From: Acaudatibacter sp963835495
Lineage (GTDB): Bacteria > Pseudomonadota > Alphaproteobacteria > Caulobacterales > Caulobacteraceae
DNA: 64,000 nucleotides
NCBI GenBank assembly: GCA_963835495.1
Contig: CAWIFQ010000003.1
Location: 1,116,001 to 1,180,000 of the forward strand
Direction: 5' to 3'
Below the pieces are notes generated by a model. That model worked only from the letters and a program-made list of their open reading frames with translations, had not been told where the DNA came from and searched no databases. This document shows positions 1-8,190 of this stretch, piece by piece. A program made the position numbers and the translations under genes. Numbering within the stretch: position 1 is the first letter of the stretch; the number at the start of each line of letters is the position of its first letter.

Positions 1-611
1 GGGTCGAAGCCAACGGCGCGGTTTTGCCGCAGCCGCAGGCGCTCGGCGATGTCGCCGACGCCGCGGCCCTCGATGTCGCGCTGGCCGACGCGGCCGATTG
101 CGACTTCCTGGTCGTCGACACGCCTGGCGCCGACACCGAGCTGGCCCGGATCGCGCACCAAAAGGCCGATCTGATCGTGACGCCGATGAACGACAGCTTC
201 GTCGACTTCGACGTGCTGGGCGTGGTCGACCCGGTGACCCTCGATCTGGTGCGGCCCAGCCTCTACTCTGAGACCGTCTGGGAGGCGCGCAAGGTCAAGG
301 CGGCCGAGCGCGGCCGCTCTCTAGACTGGGTGGTGTTGCGCAATCGGCTCGCGTCGAGCGACCCGCGCAACCGCCGCCGGGTGGATGAGCGGCTGAAGGC
401 CCTGTCGCGCCGCGTCGGCTTCCGCGTGCTGCACGGCCTTGGCGACCGGGTGATCTACCGCGAACTGTTTCCGTTCGGCCTGACCGTCGCCGACCTCGGC
501 CCTACCGTGCGGCCAGTGCAGGTCTCGCTGGGCCACATCGCAGCTCGGCAGGAGCTGCGCGTGCTGATGGTCGAGCTCGGCCTGATGGCCCGGCCGATGG
601 CGGCGGAGTAG
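1..611 (+). CDS. mipZ: MipZ, ParA-family division-site positioning ATPase (3' part)
   Basis: Only the C-terminal part is present; the frame is open from base 3 to the stop at 609-611 and the start lies outside the window. MipZ is a deviant-Walker P-loop ATPase that binds ParB at the poles and forms a gradient inhibiting FtsZ, so division occurs at midcell. Visible here are the Walker B-like segment FLVVDTPGADTELARIAHQK and the following helical region with many Arg residues (DPRNRRRVDERLKALSRR), as expected of the DNA-contacting part of MipZ. The protein ends LMARPMAAE. The family is characteristic of Alphaproteobacteria and especially Caulobacterales. The next gene begins 12 bp downstream on the same strand. 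Confidence 0.88.
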   Translation, partial: VEANGAVLPQPQALGDVADAAALDVALADAADCDFLVVDTPGADTELARIAHQKADLIVTPMNDSFVDFDVLGVVDPVTLDLVRPSLYSETVWEARKVKAAERGRSLDWVVLRNRLASSDPRNRRRVDERLKALSRRVGFRVLHGLGDRVIYRELFPFGLTVADLGPTVRPVQVSLGHIAARQELRVLMVELGLMARPMAAE

Positions 612-623
612 CCGCACCCCGTC

Positions 624-1028
624 ATGATCTTCGTCGCGCTCGGCGTCCTGGTGCTGGCCCTGCTCGTCAGCCTGGGACGTCAGCCGATGATGGCGCGCAC
701 GCCGGCCCGGGTGGCCGGGCTGACGTTGGCGATCGCGGCGGCCGGTATCGCCGCCTATGACGCGGCGCGCGGCGGGTGGCTTGGCGGCTCGATCCTGCTC
801 ACCGCGGCGCTGTGGCTGGCCAGTTCATCGCGGGCGCCCAGACGTCCGGCCGGCGGCATGGCGCGCGCTGAAGCCGCGTCGATGCTGGGCGTGTCGGAAA
901 CGGCGCGCCGCGAGGAGATCGAGGCGGCCTATCGGCGGCTGATGTTGCGCGTGCATCCGGACACCGGCGGCGCAGCCGGGCTTGCGGCTCAGCTCAACGC
1001 CGCGCGTGAAGTGCTGCTGCGGAGCTAG
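624..1028 (+). CDS. Membrane-anchored J-domain protein (Tim14/Pam18-like)
   Basis: A 134-aa protein with two hydrophobic segments (about residues 1-17 and 30-65) followed by a short C-terminal J domain (about 78-134). The diagnostic HPD tripeptide is in LMLRVHPDTGG. This topology, with the J domain last, is that of the Tim14/Pam18 group rather than of full-length DnaJ, which carries its J domain first. The J domain should stimulate the ATPase of DnaK at the membrane. Caulobacter has Tim14-like relatives (established knowledge), but the substrate is unknown. It follows mipZ by 12 bp and may be co-transcribed. Its stop lies 3 bp from the end of the convergent carboxypeptidase gene. Confidence 0.78.
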   Translation: MIFVALGVLVLALLVSLGRQPMMARTPARVAGLTLAIAAAGIAAYDAARGGWLGGSILLTAALWLASSSRAPRRPAGGMARAEAASMLGVSETARREEIEAAYRRLMLRVHPDTGGAAGLAAQLNAAREVLLRS

Positions 1029-1031
1029 AGC

Positions 1032-2435
1032 TTAGCGCGGACCGGCGACACAGGGTTGGGCCTTGGCCTGTACGTTGGCGCAGGCCTGCTTCGCCTCGGC
1101 CTCGGTGAAGCCGGTGAACACCGCGCGATAGGTGCGCCCGACGTGGTCGACCTGACCTTCGCGGTCGTCGAACTGCGTCCGGAAGGCGTCCGCGACATAG
1201 TCGACCTGGCGGGTGGCGAGGAGGCCCGAGGCGAATTCGCCGACCTGGACCGACCAGTTGCGCGGTTGGGTGGCTTGCGCGGGAGCCTGGGTCTGATTCG
1301 GCCGCAGCAGTCCAGCGTGCGGGACGTCCTGCGTCAGCGACGGGCGCGAGGCCGCCAGCTGGGTCACGCCCGCCGGCACGAAGCTCACGGGCGTGCCGTG
1401 CGCCGCGGCGGTCAGCACGATGTCGATGGCGTCTTCGTCCTCGTCGCCATCGCCAGGCTCACCCGACGGGATCCTGGCGCTGCCAGCGAGAGGCGAGCGC
1501 TCGAACATGTTCGACGTCAGGATCAGGTTCTCACCGTGCGCGCGGCGCTCTTCGACATCGAAGCCGGTGAGCAGCAGATCTTCGACGTTGGCGTTGCGAG
1601 CGGCGCCCGAGGATCCGCCCATCACCACCACGATCAGCCGGTGTCCGTCGCGGACAGCCGAGGCGGCGAGGTTAAAGCCGGCGGCTGAGGTGAAGCCGGT
1701 CTTGAACCCATCCATGCCGGGCATCGCGCCCAACAGGTGGTTGGTGTTGTTCATGGTGCGGCCGCGGTAGGTGAACTGCTCGTCGCCGAAGTAGTGGTAG
1801 TACTGCGGATAGTCGCGCAGCACGGCCCGGCACAGAATTGCGATGTCGTGGGCGGAGCTGATGTGGCGGCTGTCGGGCAGCCCGTTCGGATTGACGAAGT
1901 GCGAGTGGAGCATGCCCAGCTCCTGCGCCTTCATCGTCATCATCGCCGCGAACCGGCTTTCGCTGCCGCCGATCTTCTCGGCCAGTGCGACGGCCATGTC
2001 GTTCGCCGAGTGCACCGCCATCGCGTGCATGGCGTCTTCGACGGTGATGGTGTCGCCCGGGCGCAGGCCAAGCTTGGTGGGGGGCTGCGACGCGGCGAGC
2101 GGCGAAACGGTGATCAGGTCGGTCTCATGCAGGCGGCCAGTCGAGAGCGCCTCGAACGCGAGATAGAGCGTCATCACCTTGGTCACCGACGCCGGGTAGC
2201 GCGGCGAGTTGGCGCGCTTCTGATACAGGATCTCGCCAGTCGCGGCGTCGATCACGATCGCGGCATAGCGCGGCTCGTCGGCCGGGACCCGCAGGTCCGT
2301 GGTCGGCGAATAGGTCGCGGTCGAATAGCCGGGCGAGGCGTATTCGTTCTGAGCGATCGTGGGTGTGGCGCTTACGCAAATCGCCGTGGCCAGGGCGGCC
2401 ATCACGTACGAAACGCGTCGGGCGGGCTCGGACAT
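1032..2435 (-). CDS. D-alanyl-D-alanine carboxypeptidase (S11/PBP5 family) with SPOR domain
   Basis: Periplasmic penicillin-binding protein that trims the terminal D-Ala from peptidoglycan stem peptides. The ATG at 2433-2435 is preferred over an upstream in-frame start because GGAG lies at suitable spacing and a signal peptide (SYVMAALATAICVSATPTIAQ) follows directly. All three active-site motifs are visible: SVTK about residue 83, SAN in VHSANDMAVA, and KTG in DGFKTGFTSAAG. An acidic linker (GDGDEDEDAID) leads to a C-terminal SPOR-like domain (about the last 75 residues, NWSVQVGEFASG), which would bind denuded septal glycan and recruit the enzyme to the divisome. At 467 aa it is longer than bare PBP5 because of the SPOR extension. 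Confidence 0.88.
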   Translation of the reverse strand: MSEPARRVSYVMAALATAICVSATPTIAQNEYASPGYSTATYSPTTDLRVPADEPRYAAIVIDAATGEILYQKRANSPRYPASVTKVMTLYLAFEALSTGRLHETDLITVSPLAASQPPTKLGLRPGDTITVEDAMHAMAVHSANDMAVALAEKIGGSESRFAAMMTMKAQELGMLHSHFVNPNGLPDSRHISSAHDIAILCRAVLRDYPQYYHYFGDEQFTYRGRTMNNTNHLLGAMPGMDGFKTGFTSAAGFNLAASAVRDGHRLIVVVMGGSSGAARNANVEDLLLTGFDVEERRAHGENLILTSNMFERSPLAGSARIPSGEPGDGDEDEDAIDIVLTAAAHGTPVSFVPAGVTQLAASRPSLTQDVPHAGLLRPNQTQAPAQATQPRNWSVQVGEFASGLLATRQVDYVADAFRTQFDDREGQVDHVGRTYRAVFTGFTEAEAKQACANVQAKAQPCVAGPR

Positions 2436-2639
2436 CAGCGGGCTCCGGCGTACTTGGGTTACTGCAGGCGTCGCATGGGAACGGCAAAGACTCGGCGTCT
2501 GCAAGGTCCTTAGCATGACTTAACTTGTGTTTCGCCAAGGTAAACACGCGGCGGTGCAATGCGTCGCAGCCACCGCTAAGTTCATGGCGAAAAAGGGACA
2601 ATAACGCCGCGCTACGGCCATGATTGGGGCCGTTTGGCG

Positions 2640-2687
2640 TCATGTTGCAGTGCACAAAAATTGCTTGACTATCGCACTGCAACATGA
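2640..2687. promoter_or_regulatory. Dyad operator and -35-like element upstream of the phasin gene
   Basis: A perfect inverted repeat with 14-bp arms (2640-2653 and 2674-2687; TCATGTTGCAGTGC and its complement) is separated by 20 bp. The spacer contains TTGACT (2665-2670), which resembles a -35 hexamer, so a protein on the dyad would block RNA polymerase. The TGCAGTGC/GCACTGCA cores recall the TGC-rich sites bound by PhaR-type repressors of phasin genes in other Alphaproteobacteria; that link is from memory and not tested. The rest of the 2436-2799 gap holds the carboxypeptidase promoter region on the other strand and no gene that I can support. Confidence 0.6.
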
Positions 2688-2799
2688 GATTTCACGGTTC
2701 GCCGGACGAGGCATGGACGCCAGCCTCAGTCGTCTCGTGCGGCCCCGTAACGCCCGCCCCGATCCCGCTTCGCCCCCTGCCTCTCCAAGGAGATACGTC

Positions 2800-3240
2800 A
2801 TGGCCGCCAACGGCGCCGAAACCATCAAGTCGACGGTCGATCAGTTCACCACCGCCGGCAACCAAGCTTTCAAGGACTCGATCGAAAAGTCGCTGAGCGC
2901 GCTCGGCGAAGTGAACGCCCACTCGAAGAAGAACCTTGAAGCCGTCGTCGCGTCGGTCACCGCCGCCACCAAGGGCGCGGAAGCCCTCGGCGCCCAAGCG
3001 ATGGCCTATTCGAAGAAGGCCATGGAAGACCATGTCGCCGCGGCCAAGAGCCTGACCAGCGCCAAGAGCGTGCAGGAAGTCGTCGAGCTGCAGACCGCCT
3101 ACGCCAAGAGCTGGATGGAGAGCTACATCGCCGAGATGAACAAGGCCTCCGAAACCGTCTCCGCCTCGGTCAAGCAAAGCTTCATGCCGCTCAACGAACG
3201 CGTCACCGCCCTCGTCGAGAAAGTGCAAGCCGCCCGCTAG
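2800..3240 (+). CDS. Phasin family protein
   Basis: A 146-aa phasin, a small amphipathic helical protein that coats polyhydroxyalkanoate granules. The start at 2800 has the consensus ribosome site AAGGAGA at 2787-2793; an in-frame extension to 2620 would run through the dyad operator and is rejected. The sequence is almost wholly helical and Ala/Lys-rich (SVQEVVELQTAYAKSWMESY, LNERVTALVEKVQAAR), typical of the Phasin_2 family. It is a single-gene transcription unit, with an operator upstream and a good terminator 42 bp downstream. Gene order gives no PHA synthase neighbour. Confidence 0.9.
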   Translation: MAANGAETIKSTVDQFTTAGNQAFKDSIEKSLSALGEVNAHSKKNLEAVVASVTAATKGAEALGAQAMAYSKKAMEDHVAAAKSLTSAKSVQEVVELQTAYAKSWMESYIAEMNKASETVSASVKQSFMPLNERVTALVEKVQAAR

Positions 3241-3281
3241 TCGTCGGCCAGAGAGTTCGGTCACACAGTAACGTGATCGCG

Positions 3282-3312
3282 CGCGGTCGGGCCCAGGCCC
3301 GGCCGCGTTTTT
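3282..3312 (+). terminator. Rho-independent terminator after the phasin gene
   Basis: A 12-bp GC-rich stem (3282-3293 with 3296-3307, one G-T wobble pair) is followed at once by TTTTT (3308-3312). The loop is only two bases as written, so the top pairs probably open. It ends the phasin unit before the RidA gene begins at 3361. Confidence 0.8.
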
Positions 3313-3360
3313 CGTTCGGCCGACTTTGCGGGCGCGAACGAGCGCGCTAAGCGTCGCACC

Positions 3361-3822
3361 ATGTCCACCCCAGAAGACCGCCTGGCCGCCCTCGGGCTCA
3401 CCCTGCCGCAGCCGCGCGCGCCGGTGGCCAACTATGTCCCGTTCGTGCGCCTTGGCGCCGCGCTCTACATCTCCGGCCAGGTCTCGACCGACGCCGCGGG
3501 CGGCGTGCGCGGCGTCGTCGGCGAGGATGTCAGCGCCGAGGAGGCGAAGCGCGCCGCGCGGATCTGCGGCCTCAACCTGATCGCCCAGATGAAGACGGCG
3601 CTGGACGGCGACCTCTCGCGGGTCGTGCGGGTGGTGAAGCTCGGCGGCTTCGTCCAGGCCGGGCCCGCGTTCTTCGATATCCCGCAGGTGCTGAACGGCT
3701 GCTCGGATCTGATGGTCGAGGCGTTCGGCGACGCCGGCCGGCACGCCCGCTCGGCCGTCGGCGTCTACCGCCTGCCGCTGAACTTCGCCGTCGAGGTCGA
3801 CGCCGTGGTCGAAGTCCGATGA
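3361..3822 (+). CDS. RidA/YjgF family protein
   Basis: A 153-aa member of the RidA (YER057c/UK114) superfamily, whose archetypes deaminate reactive enamine/imine intermediates from PLP enzymes. Seen: the N-terminal strand LYISGQVSTDAAGG, helix EEAKRAARICGLNLIAQMK, the FVQAGPAFFDIPQVLNG segment, and the C-terminal ARSAVGVYRLPLNFAVEVDA, where the conserved Arg of the archetype (in ARSAVGV) is present. It belongs to the longer subgroup (about 150 aa rather than 128), where activity is less certain. Its stop overlaps the GDPD start by 4 bp (ATGA), so the two are translationally coupled. Confidence 0.85.
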   Translation: MSTPEDRLAALGLTLPQPRAPVANYVPFVRLGAALYISGQVSTDAAGGVRGVVGEDVSAEEAKRAARICGLNLIAQMKTALDGDLSRVVRVVKLGGFVQAGPAFFDIPQVLNGCSDLMVEAFGDAGRHARSAVGVYRLPLNFAVEVDAVVEVR

Positions 3823-4571
3823 GGGCGCGCTTCGGCGAGGCCTGGGATCGCCTGTTCGCGCCGGCCGTCGCCCATCGCGGCCTGTGGAGCAAGAACGGCC
3901 CGCCGGAGAACTCGCTCGGCGCGTTCGAGCTGGCCTGCGAAGCCGGCTACGGCATCGAACTCGACGTTCAGCTCAGCTCGGACGGCGAGGCGATGGTGTT
4001 CCACGATGGCCGCCTGGATCGGATGACCGGGCAGGAGGGCCGCATCGGCGAGCACACGGCGGCCGATCTCGGCGCGATGGCCCTGGCCGGCACGGACGAG
4101 ACCATTCCGACTTTGGTCGACACGCTGGCGCTGGTCGGCCACCGGGCGATGGTCCACATCGAGCTGAAGACGCCTTACGGCGAGGTCGGCCCGCTTGAGC
4201 AGCGGGTGCATGACATCCTGCTCGACCACAACGGCCCGACCGCGGTGATCGGCTTCAATCCCTATTCCCACGCCTGGTTCGCCGATCGCCATCCGCAGAT
4301 TCTGCGCGGGCTGGACAGCTACGCCTACAGCGCGCCCGACAACGCCCGGATGGCGCCGGAGCAGCGCAAAAGCTTCGCGCGGCTGGAGCATGTCGCGATC
4401 GCCCGGCCCCACTTCCTGGCGCTGGGCCTCGACATGCTGCCGAGCGCGCGGGCCGATCAGCTCCGCCAGCAGGGCATGCCGGTAGTCGCCTGGACGGTGC
4501 GCCAGCCGGCCGAGTGGGACAAGATCAAGGACCACTGCGACAACCTGATCTTCGAAGGCTTCGCTGCGTGA
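3819..4571 (+). CDS. Glycerophosphodiester phosphodiesterase family protein
   Basis: A 250-aa GDPD TIM-barrel enzyme that hydrolyses deacylated phospholipids to glycerol-3-phosphate and an alcohol. The family signature is clear: the first catalytic His with Arg in VAHRGLW (about residue 19), ENSLGAFELACEAGYGIELD with the metal-binding Glu and Asp, and the second catalytic His in MVFHDGRLDRMTG. A further Glu in MVHIELKTP and the C-terminal VVAWTVRQPAEWDKI barrel strands complete the fold. No signal peptide is seen, so it is cytosolic. It sits in the middle of a three-gene string in which each stop overlaps the next start. Confidence 0.88.
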   Translation: MRARFGEAWDRLFAPAVAHRGLWSKNGPPENSLGAFELACEAGYGIELDVQLSSDGEAMVFHDGRLDRMTGQEGRIGEHTAADLGAMALAGTDETIPTLVDTLALVGHRAMVHIELKTPYGEVGPLEQRVHDILLDHNGPTAVIGFNPYSHAWFADRHPQILRGLDSYAYSAPDNARMAPEQRKSFARLEHVAIARPHFLALGLDMLPSARADQLRQQGMPVVAWTVRQPAEWDKIKDHCDNLIFEGFAA

Positions 4572-5731
4572 CTTCGCTGAGGGCGGAGGTCAGTGTCCAC
4601 CGCCGGGTTTCCGACATCGGCCGCGCGGCCTGGGATAGTTGCGCCAATCGTCCCGATCACGCGGCCAACCCGTTCGTCTCCTACGACTTCCTGGACATCG
4701 CCGAGGAGTCGGGCTGCGCCTCGCCGCGCACCGGCTGGGCGCCGCAGCATCTCGCGGTGCGGGATCGGGCGGGCGAGGTGGCCGCGGTCGCGCCGATCTA
4801 TCTGAAGTCGCACAGCCAGGGCGAATATATCTTCGACCACAGCTGGGCCGACGCCTACGAGCGCGCCGGCGGCCGCTACTATCCGAAGCTGCTCTCCGCC
4901 GCGCCGTTCTCGCCGGTGACCGGGCCGCGGCTGCTCGTGCGCCCGGACGTCGATCTGGAGCAGGGCCGGCGCATGCTGCTCTCCGGCGCGCTGACCGTCT
5001 GCGAGAAGATGGGCGCCTCGACCCTGGGCGTGAACTTCCCGACCGCCGACGAATGGCGGTTCCTGGGCGAGCAGGGGATGCTGCTGCGCCAGAACCAGCA
5101 GTACCACTGGCTCAACGCCGGCTACGCGACGTTCGACGACTTCCTGGCCGCGCTGTCGTCCGGCCGGCGCAAGACCATCCGCCGCGAGCGCCGCGACGCC
5201 GTCGCCGGCCTCGAGATCCACGCCCTGACCGGCAAGGACCTGACGGAGGAGCACTGGGACGCGTTCTACGGCTTCTACATGGACACCGGGAACCGCAAGT
5301 GGGGCCGGCCCTATCTCAACCGGCTGTTCTTCTCGCTGCTGGGCGAGCGGATGGCCGACCGGGTGCTGCTGCTGCTGGCCCGGAAGGACGGCCGCTGGAT
5401 CGCCGGGGCGCTGAACCTGATCGGCGGCGATTGCCTCTATGGCCGCAACTGGGGCTGCATCGAGGACGTGCCGTTCCTGCACTTCGAGCTCTGCTACTAC
5501 CAGGCGATCGAGTGGGCGATCACCCACGGCCTGGCGCGGGTCGAGGCCGGCGCGCAGGGCCAGCACAAGATCGCCCGCGGCTACCTGCCGACCGCGGTCT
5601 ACTCGGCCCACTACATCTCCGATCCCGGCCTTTCGCACGCCGTGGCGCGGTTCCTGGAGGAGGAGCGGCGGCACGTGCAGGGCGAGATGGACTGGCTGGC
5701 GGAGGAATATTCGCCCTTCAAAGCCGCCTGA
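4568..5731 (+). CDS. FemAB/GNAT-like protein (COG3146, peptidogalycan-type)
   Basis: A 387-aa protein of the DUF482/COG3146 group, related to GNAT and FemAB acyltransferases; the real substrate of this group is not established. GTG at 4568 overlaps the GDPD stop (GTGA) and is preferred to an in-frame upstream start inside GDPD. Family hallmarks include NPFVSYDFLDIAEESGC near the N terminus, a central basic patch SSGRRKTIRRERRDA, YGRNWGCIEDVPFLHFELCY, and VEAGAQGQHKIARGY. Coupling with the RidA and GDPD genes suggests a housekeeping lipid or metabolite-repair string. Confidence 0.82.
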   Translation: MTSLRAEVSVHRRVSDIGRAAWDSCANRPDHAANPFVSYDFLDIAEESGCASPRTGWAPQHLAVRDRAGEVAAVAPIYLKSHSQGEYIFDHSWADAYERAGGRYYPKLLSAAPFSPVTGPRLLVRPDVDLEQGRRMLLSGALTVCEKMGASTLGVNFPTADEWRFLGEQGMLLRQNQQYHWLNAGYATFDDFLAALSSGRRKTIRRERRDAVAGLEIHALTGKDLTEEHWDAFYGFYMDTGNRKWGRPYLNRLFFSLLGERMADRVLLLLARKDGRWIAGALNLIGGDCLYGRNWGCIEDVPFLHFELCYYQAIEWAITHGLARVEAGAQGQHKIARGYLPTAVYSAHYISDPGLSHAVARFLEEERRHVQGEMDWLAEEYSPFKAA

Positions 5732-5812
5732 GCCGCATTACGAAACCCTAACTGGCTCGCTTTTCCGGGCCTGCTAAGTCGCTGACCGACAGTTTCGGGG
5801 AGTGATCTGGCG

Positions 5813-7660
5813 ATGCGAGGGACGTTCTTCATTTCCACGGCGATGGCAGTCCTGACCGCCGCCGGCGCCGCGACGGCCGAGACCACGGCGGCGCAGATCT
5901 TGGACGCCAACCATGCGGCGATGGGCGCCGGGCTCGACCGTGAAGGCGCGCTCGACGTCCGCTACGCCTACGCCGGCCAGGGCCTCACCGGCGAGGTGCG
6001 TTCGACCTTCGACCTGCGCGGCGGCGGCTTCGTCGACAGCCAGGATGTCGGCCCGACCACCGGCGGCAATGGCTTCGACGGCAAGATCGCCTGGATGCGC
6101 GATCTGTCGGGCGCGATCACGCCACAGGCCGGTGGCGACATCCGCCAGCTGGCGGTCACCGAGGCCTATCTGGACGGCAATCTGTGGTGGCGGGCGGATC
6201 GGGGCGGCGCGAAGATCGAGGTGCTGGCGCCTCAGGCCAGCGGCGATACGCACTATGACGTGCTGCGGGTTTCGCCGGTGGGCGGAAAGCCGATCGAGGC
6301 CTGGTTCGACGCCAAGACCCACCTGCTTGCGCGGACGGTGGAGAACCAGGGATCGCAGACCATCGCCACCAGCTTCGCCGACTATCGGCTGCTCGGCGGC
6401 GTGATGGTCGCCGGCAAGGAGGTCATCGACGATGGCACCGGCCCGCAGTTCGGCCAGACCATGACCATCAAGAGCGTTGTGGCCGGACCGCCGCTGCCCG
6501 CGAGCAGCTATGCGCCGCCGCCTTGGACGCCGAGCGACGCGCGCATCGCCAACGCCGAGGGGCGAGTCACCGTGCCGATCCAGCTGCTCAACAACCACAT
6601 CTATCTGGAAGCCAAGATCAACGGCAAAGGCCCGTTCCTCTGCATCTTCGACACCGGCGGCCACAGCCTGCTGACGCCGGAAACGGCCAAGGCGCTCGCG
6701 GTTCACCCGGAAGGCGAGGCGCCGGGGACGGGGGCCGGGGAGGGCGTGGTGGAGGCCGGCTTCGCCAAAGGCGTCGACTTCCAGGTCGGCGACCTTTCGC
6801 TGACAAACCAGACGGTCACCGTGCTTCCGTTCGCGTCGAAGGACGTCGAAGGCTTCGACGAGCAGGGCATGCTCGGCTTCGAACTCGCTCGGCGGTTCGT
6901 CACGGTGATCGACTACGGCGCCAAGACCATCACCTTCATCGACCCGGCGAAGTTCGATCCGAGGGACGCCGGCACGCCGGTGCCGTTCGCCTTCTACAAC
7001 CACCTGCCGCAGGTGGCGGGCGTGTTCGAGGGCACGCCAGGCCGCTTCGATATCGACACCGGTTCGCGCGTCGAGCTGACCCTGACCAAGCCGTTCGTCG
7101 AGGCGCATGGCCTCACCGCCAAGCATCCCAAAGGCGTGCTCGCCGTCGACGGGTGGGGCGTCGGCGGGCCCTCGCGGTCGTATGTGACTCGCGGCGACTA
7201 CTTCACGCTCGGTCCGGTGCGGATCGATGGTGTCGTCGCCAGCTTCGGCACGCAGGGCAAGGGCGCGTTCTCGGATCCCAACTTCCAGGGCAACGTCGGC
7301 TCCGGGCTGCTGAAGCGCTTCGCTGTGACCTTCGACTACGGCCGCCAGGTCATGTACCTGAAGCCGTTGCAGCCGCCGGCGGGGGACGTGGGCGTGTTCG
7401 ACCGCGCCGGGTTCTGGCTGAACCTGTCGCCGGGCGGGTTCAAGATCATGGACTTGACCGCGGGCGGGGCGGCGGCGGACACCGGCCTGAAGGTCGGCGA
7501 CGAGATCACCGCGATCGACGGGGTTTCCTCGCACGGCATCGACCTGCCCGAGCTGCGCAAGCGGCTGCGCGACGAACCCGCCGGCACGCAGGTGAAGCTG
7601 GATGTACTGGCCGGCGGCCGGGCGCGGTCGGTGACCCTGACGCTGAAGGACCAGATCTAG
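5813..7660 (+). CDS. Secreted aspartyl protease-like protein with C-terminal PDZ domain
   Basis: A 615-aa exported protein with a signal peptide (RGTFFISTAMAVLTAAGAATA). Residues about 30-230 form a beta-rich domain resembling outer-membrane lipoprotein carriers. Two retropepsin-type lobes follow: DTGG at Asp-280 (FLCIFDTGGHSLL) and DTGS at Asp-415 (RFDIDTGSRVELTL). Having both catalytic Asp motifs in one chain suggests a self-contained pepsin-like pair, whereas many bacterial relatives have one DTG and dimerise. A PDZ domain closes the protein (about 530-610, GLKVGDEITAIDG). A putative ribosome site GGGGAGTGA precedes the ATG. Substrate unknown; probably a periplasmic protease. Confidence 0.8.
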   Translation: MRGTFFISTAMAVLTAAGAATAETTAAQILDANHAAMGAGLDREGALDVRYAYAGQGLTGEVRSTFDLRGGGFVDSQDVGPTTGGNGFDGKIAWMRDLSGAITPQAGGDIRQLAVTEAYLDGNLWWRADRGGAKIEVLAPQASGDTHYDVLRVSPVGGKPIEAWFDAKTHLLARTVENQGSQTIATSFADYRLLGGVMVAGKEVIDDGTGPQFGQTMTIKSVVAGPPLPASSYAPPPWTPSDARIANAEGRVTVPIQLLNNHIYLEAKINGKGPFLCIFDTGGHSLLTPETAKALAVHPEGEAPGTGAGEGVVEAGFAKGVDFQVGDLSLTNQTVTVLPFASKDVEGFDEQGMLGFELARRFVTVIDYGAKTITFIDPAKFDPRDAGTPVPFAFYNHLPQVAGVFEGTPGRFDIDTGSRVELTLTKPFVEAHGLTAKHPKGVLAVDGWGVGGPSRSYVTRGDYFTLGPVRIDGVVASFGTQGKGAFSDPNFQGNVGSGLLKRFAVTFDYGRQVMYLKPLQPPAGDVGVFDRAGFWLNLSPGGFKIMDLTAGGAAADTGLKVGDEITAIDGVSSHGIDLPELRKRLRDEPAGTQVKLDVLAGGRARSVTLTLKDQI

Positions 7661-7752
7661 CGCAGACCCAGGAGCTCGGGCTCGGGCATGGTTTCGAGGC
7701 TCCCGCGTCTCTGCTAGCAGGGTAGTCTCGCAAGCGATCGGGTGAGAAGTCC

Positions 7753-8190
7753 ATGAGCCTCGACGGCGTCTACGACCCTGACAACATCTTCGCCAAGATC
7801 GTGCGCGGCGAAGCCCCGTGCGCCAAGGTGTTCGAAGACCACGACACCATGGCTTTCATGGACGTGTTTCCGCAGGGGCCGGGGCATGTGCTGGTGGTGC
7901 ACAAGCGCGCCCACGCCCGAAACCTGCTCGATGTGGAGCCGGAACCGCTGGAAGCGACCATCCTCACCGTGCAGCGCGTGGCGCGGGCGATGCGCGGGGC
8001 GCTGAAGCCGGACGGAATCTTCGTCGCCCAGTTCAACGGCCAGGTCGCCGGCCAGACGGTGTTTCATCTGCATTTCCACGTGATTCCGCGCTGGGACGGC
8101 ATCCCGCTCGGTCGTCACGCCGCCGGCGCGATGGCCGACATGGCCGAGCTTGCCAAGCAAGCCGAGGCGATCGCGCTGGAGATTTCGTGA
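7753..8190 (+). CDS. HIT family protein (histidine-triad hydrolase)
   Basis: A 145-aa HIT protein. The histidine triad is seen in FHLHFHVIPRW (about residues 99-109), and the N-terminal FAKIVRGEAPCAKVFEDHDTM and GHVLVVHKRAHARN segments are typical of the HinT branch, which hydrolyses adenosine phosphoramidates and related nucleotide adducts. Its TGA overlaps the GTG of the next gene, implying coupled translation with a protein of unknown function. Confidence 0.88.
   Translation: MSLDGVYDPDNIFAKIVRGEAPCAKVFEDHDTMAFMDVFPQGPGHVLVVHKRAHARNLLDVEPEPLEATILTVQRVARAMRGALKPDGIFVAQFNGQVAGQTVFHLHFHVIPRWDGIPLGRHAAGAMADMAELAKQAEAIALEIS

Noticed and set aside
4457..7534. Long open frames opposite the FemAB-like and aspartyl protease genes (4457-5674 and 5774-7534, minus)
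   Set aside because: Compositions are dominated by Arg, Ala, Gly and His repeats typical of antisense reading of high-GC genes; no domain, and they lie wholly opposite well-supported genes.
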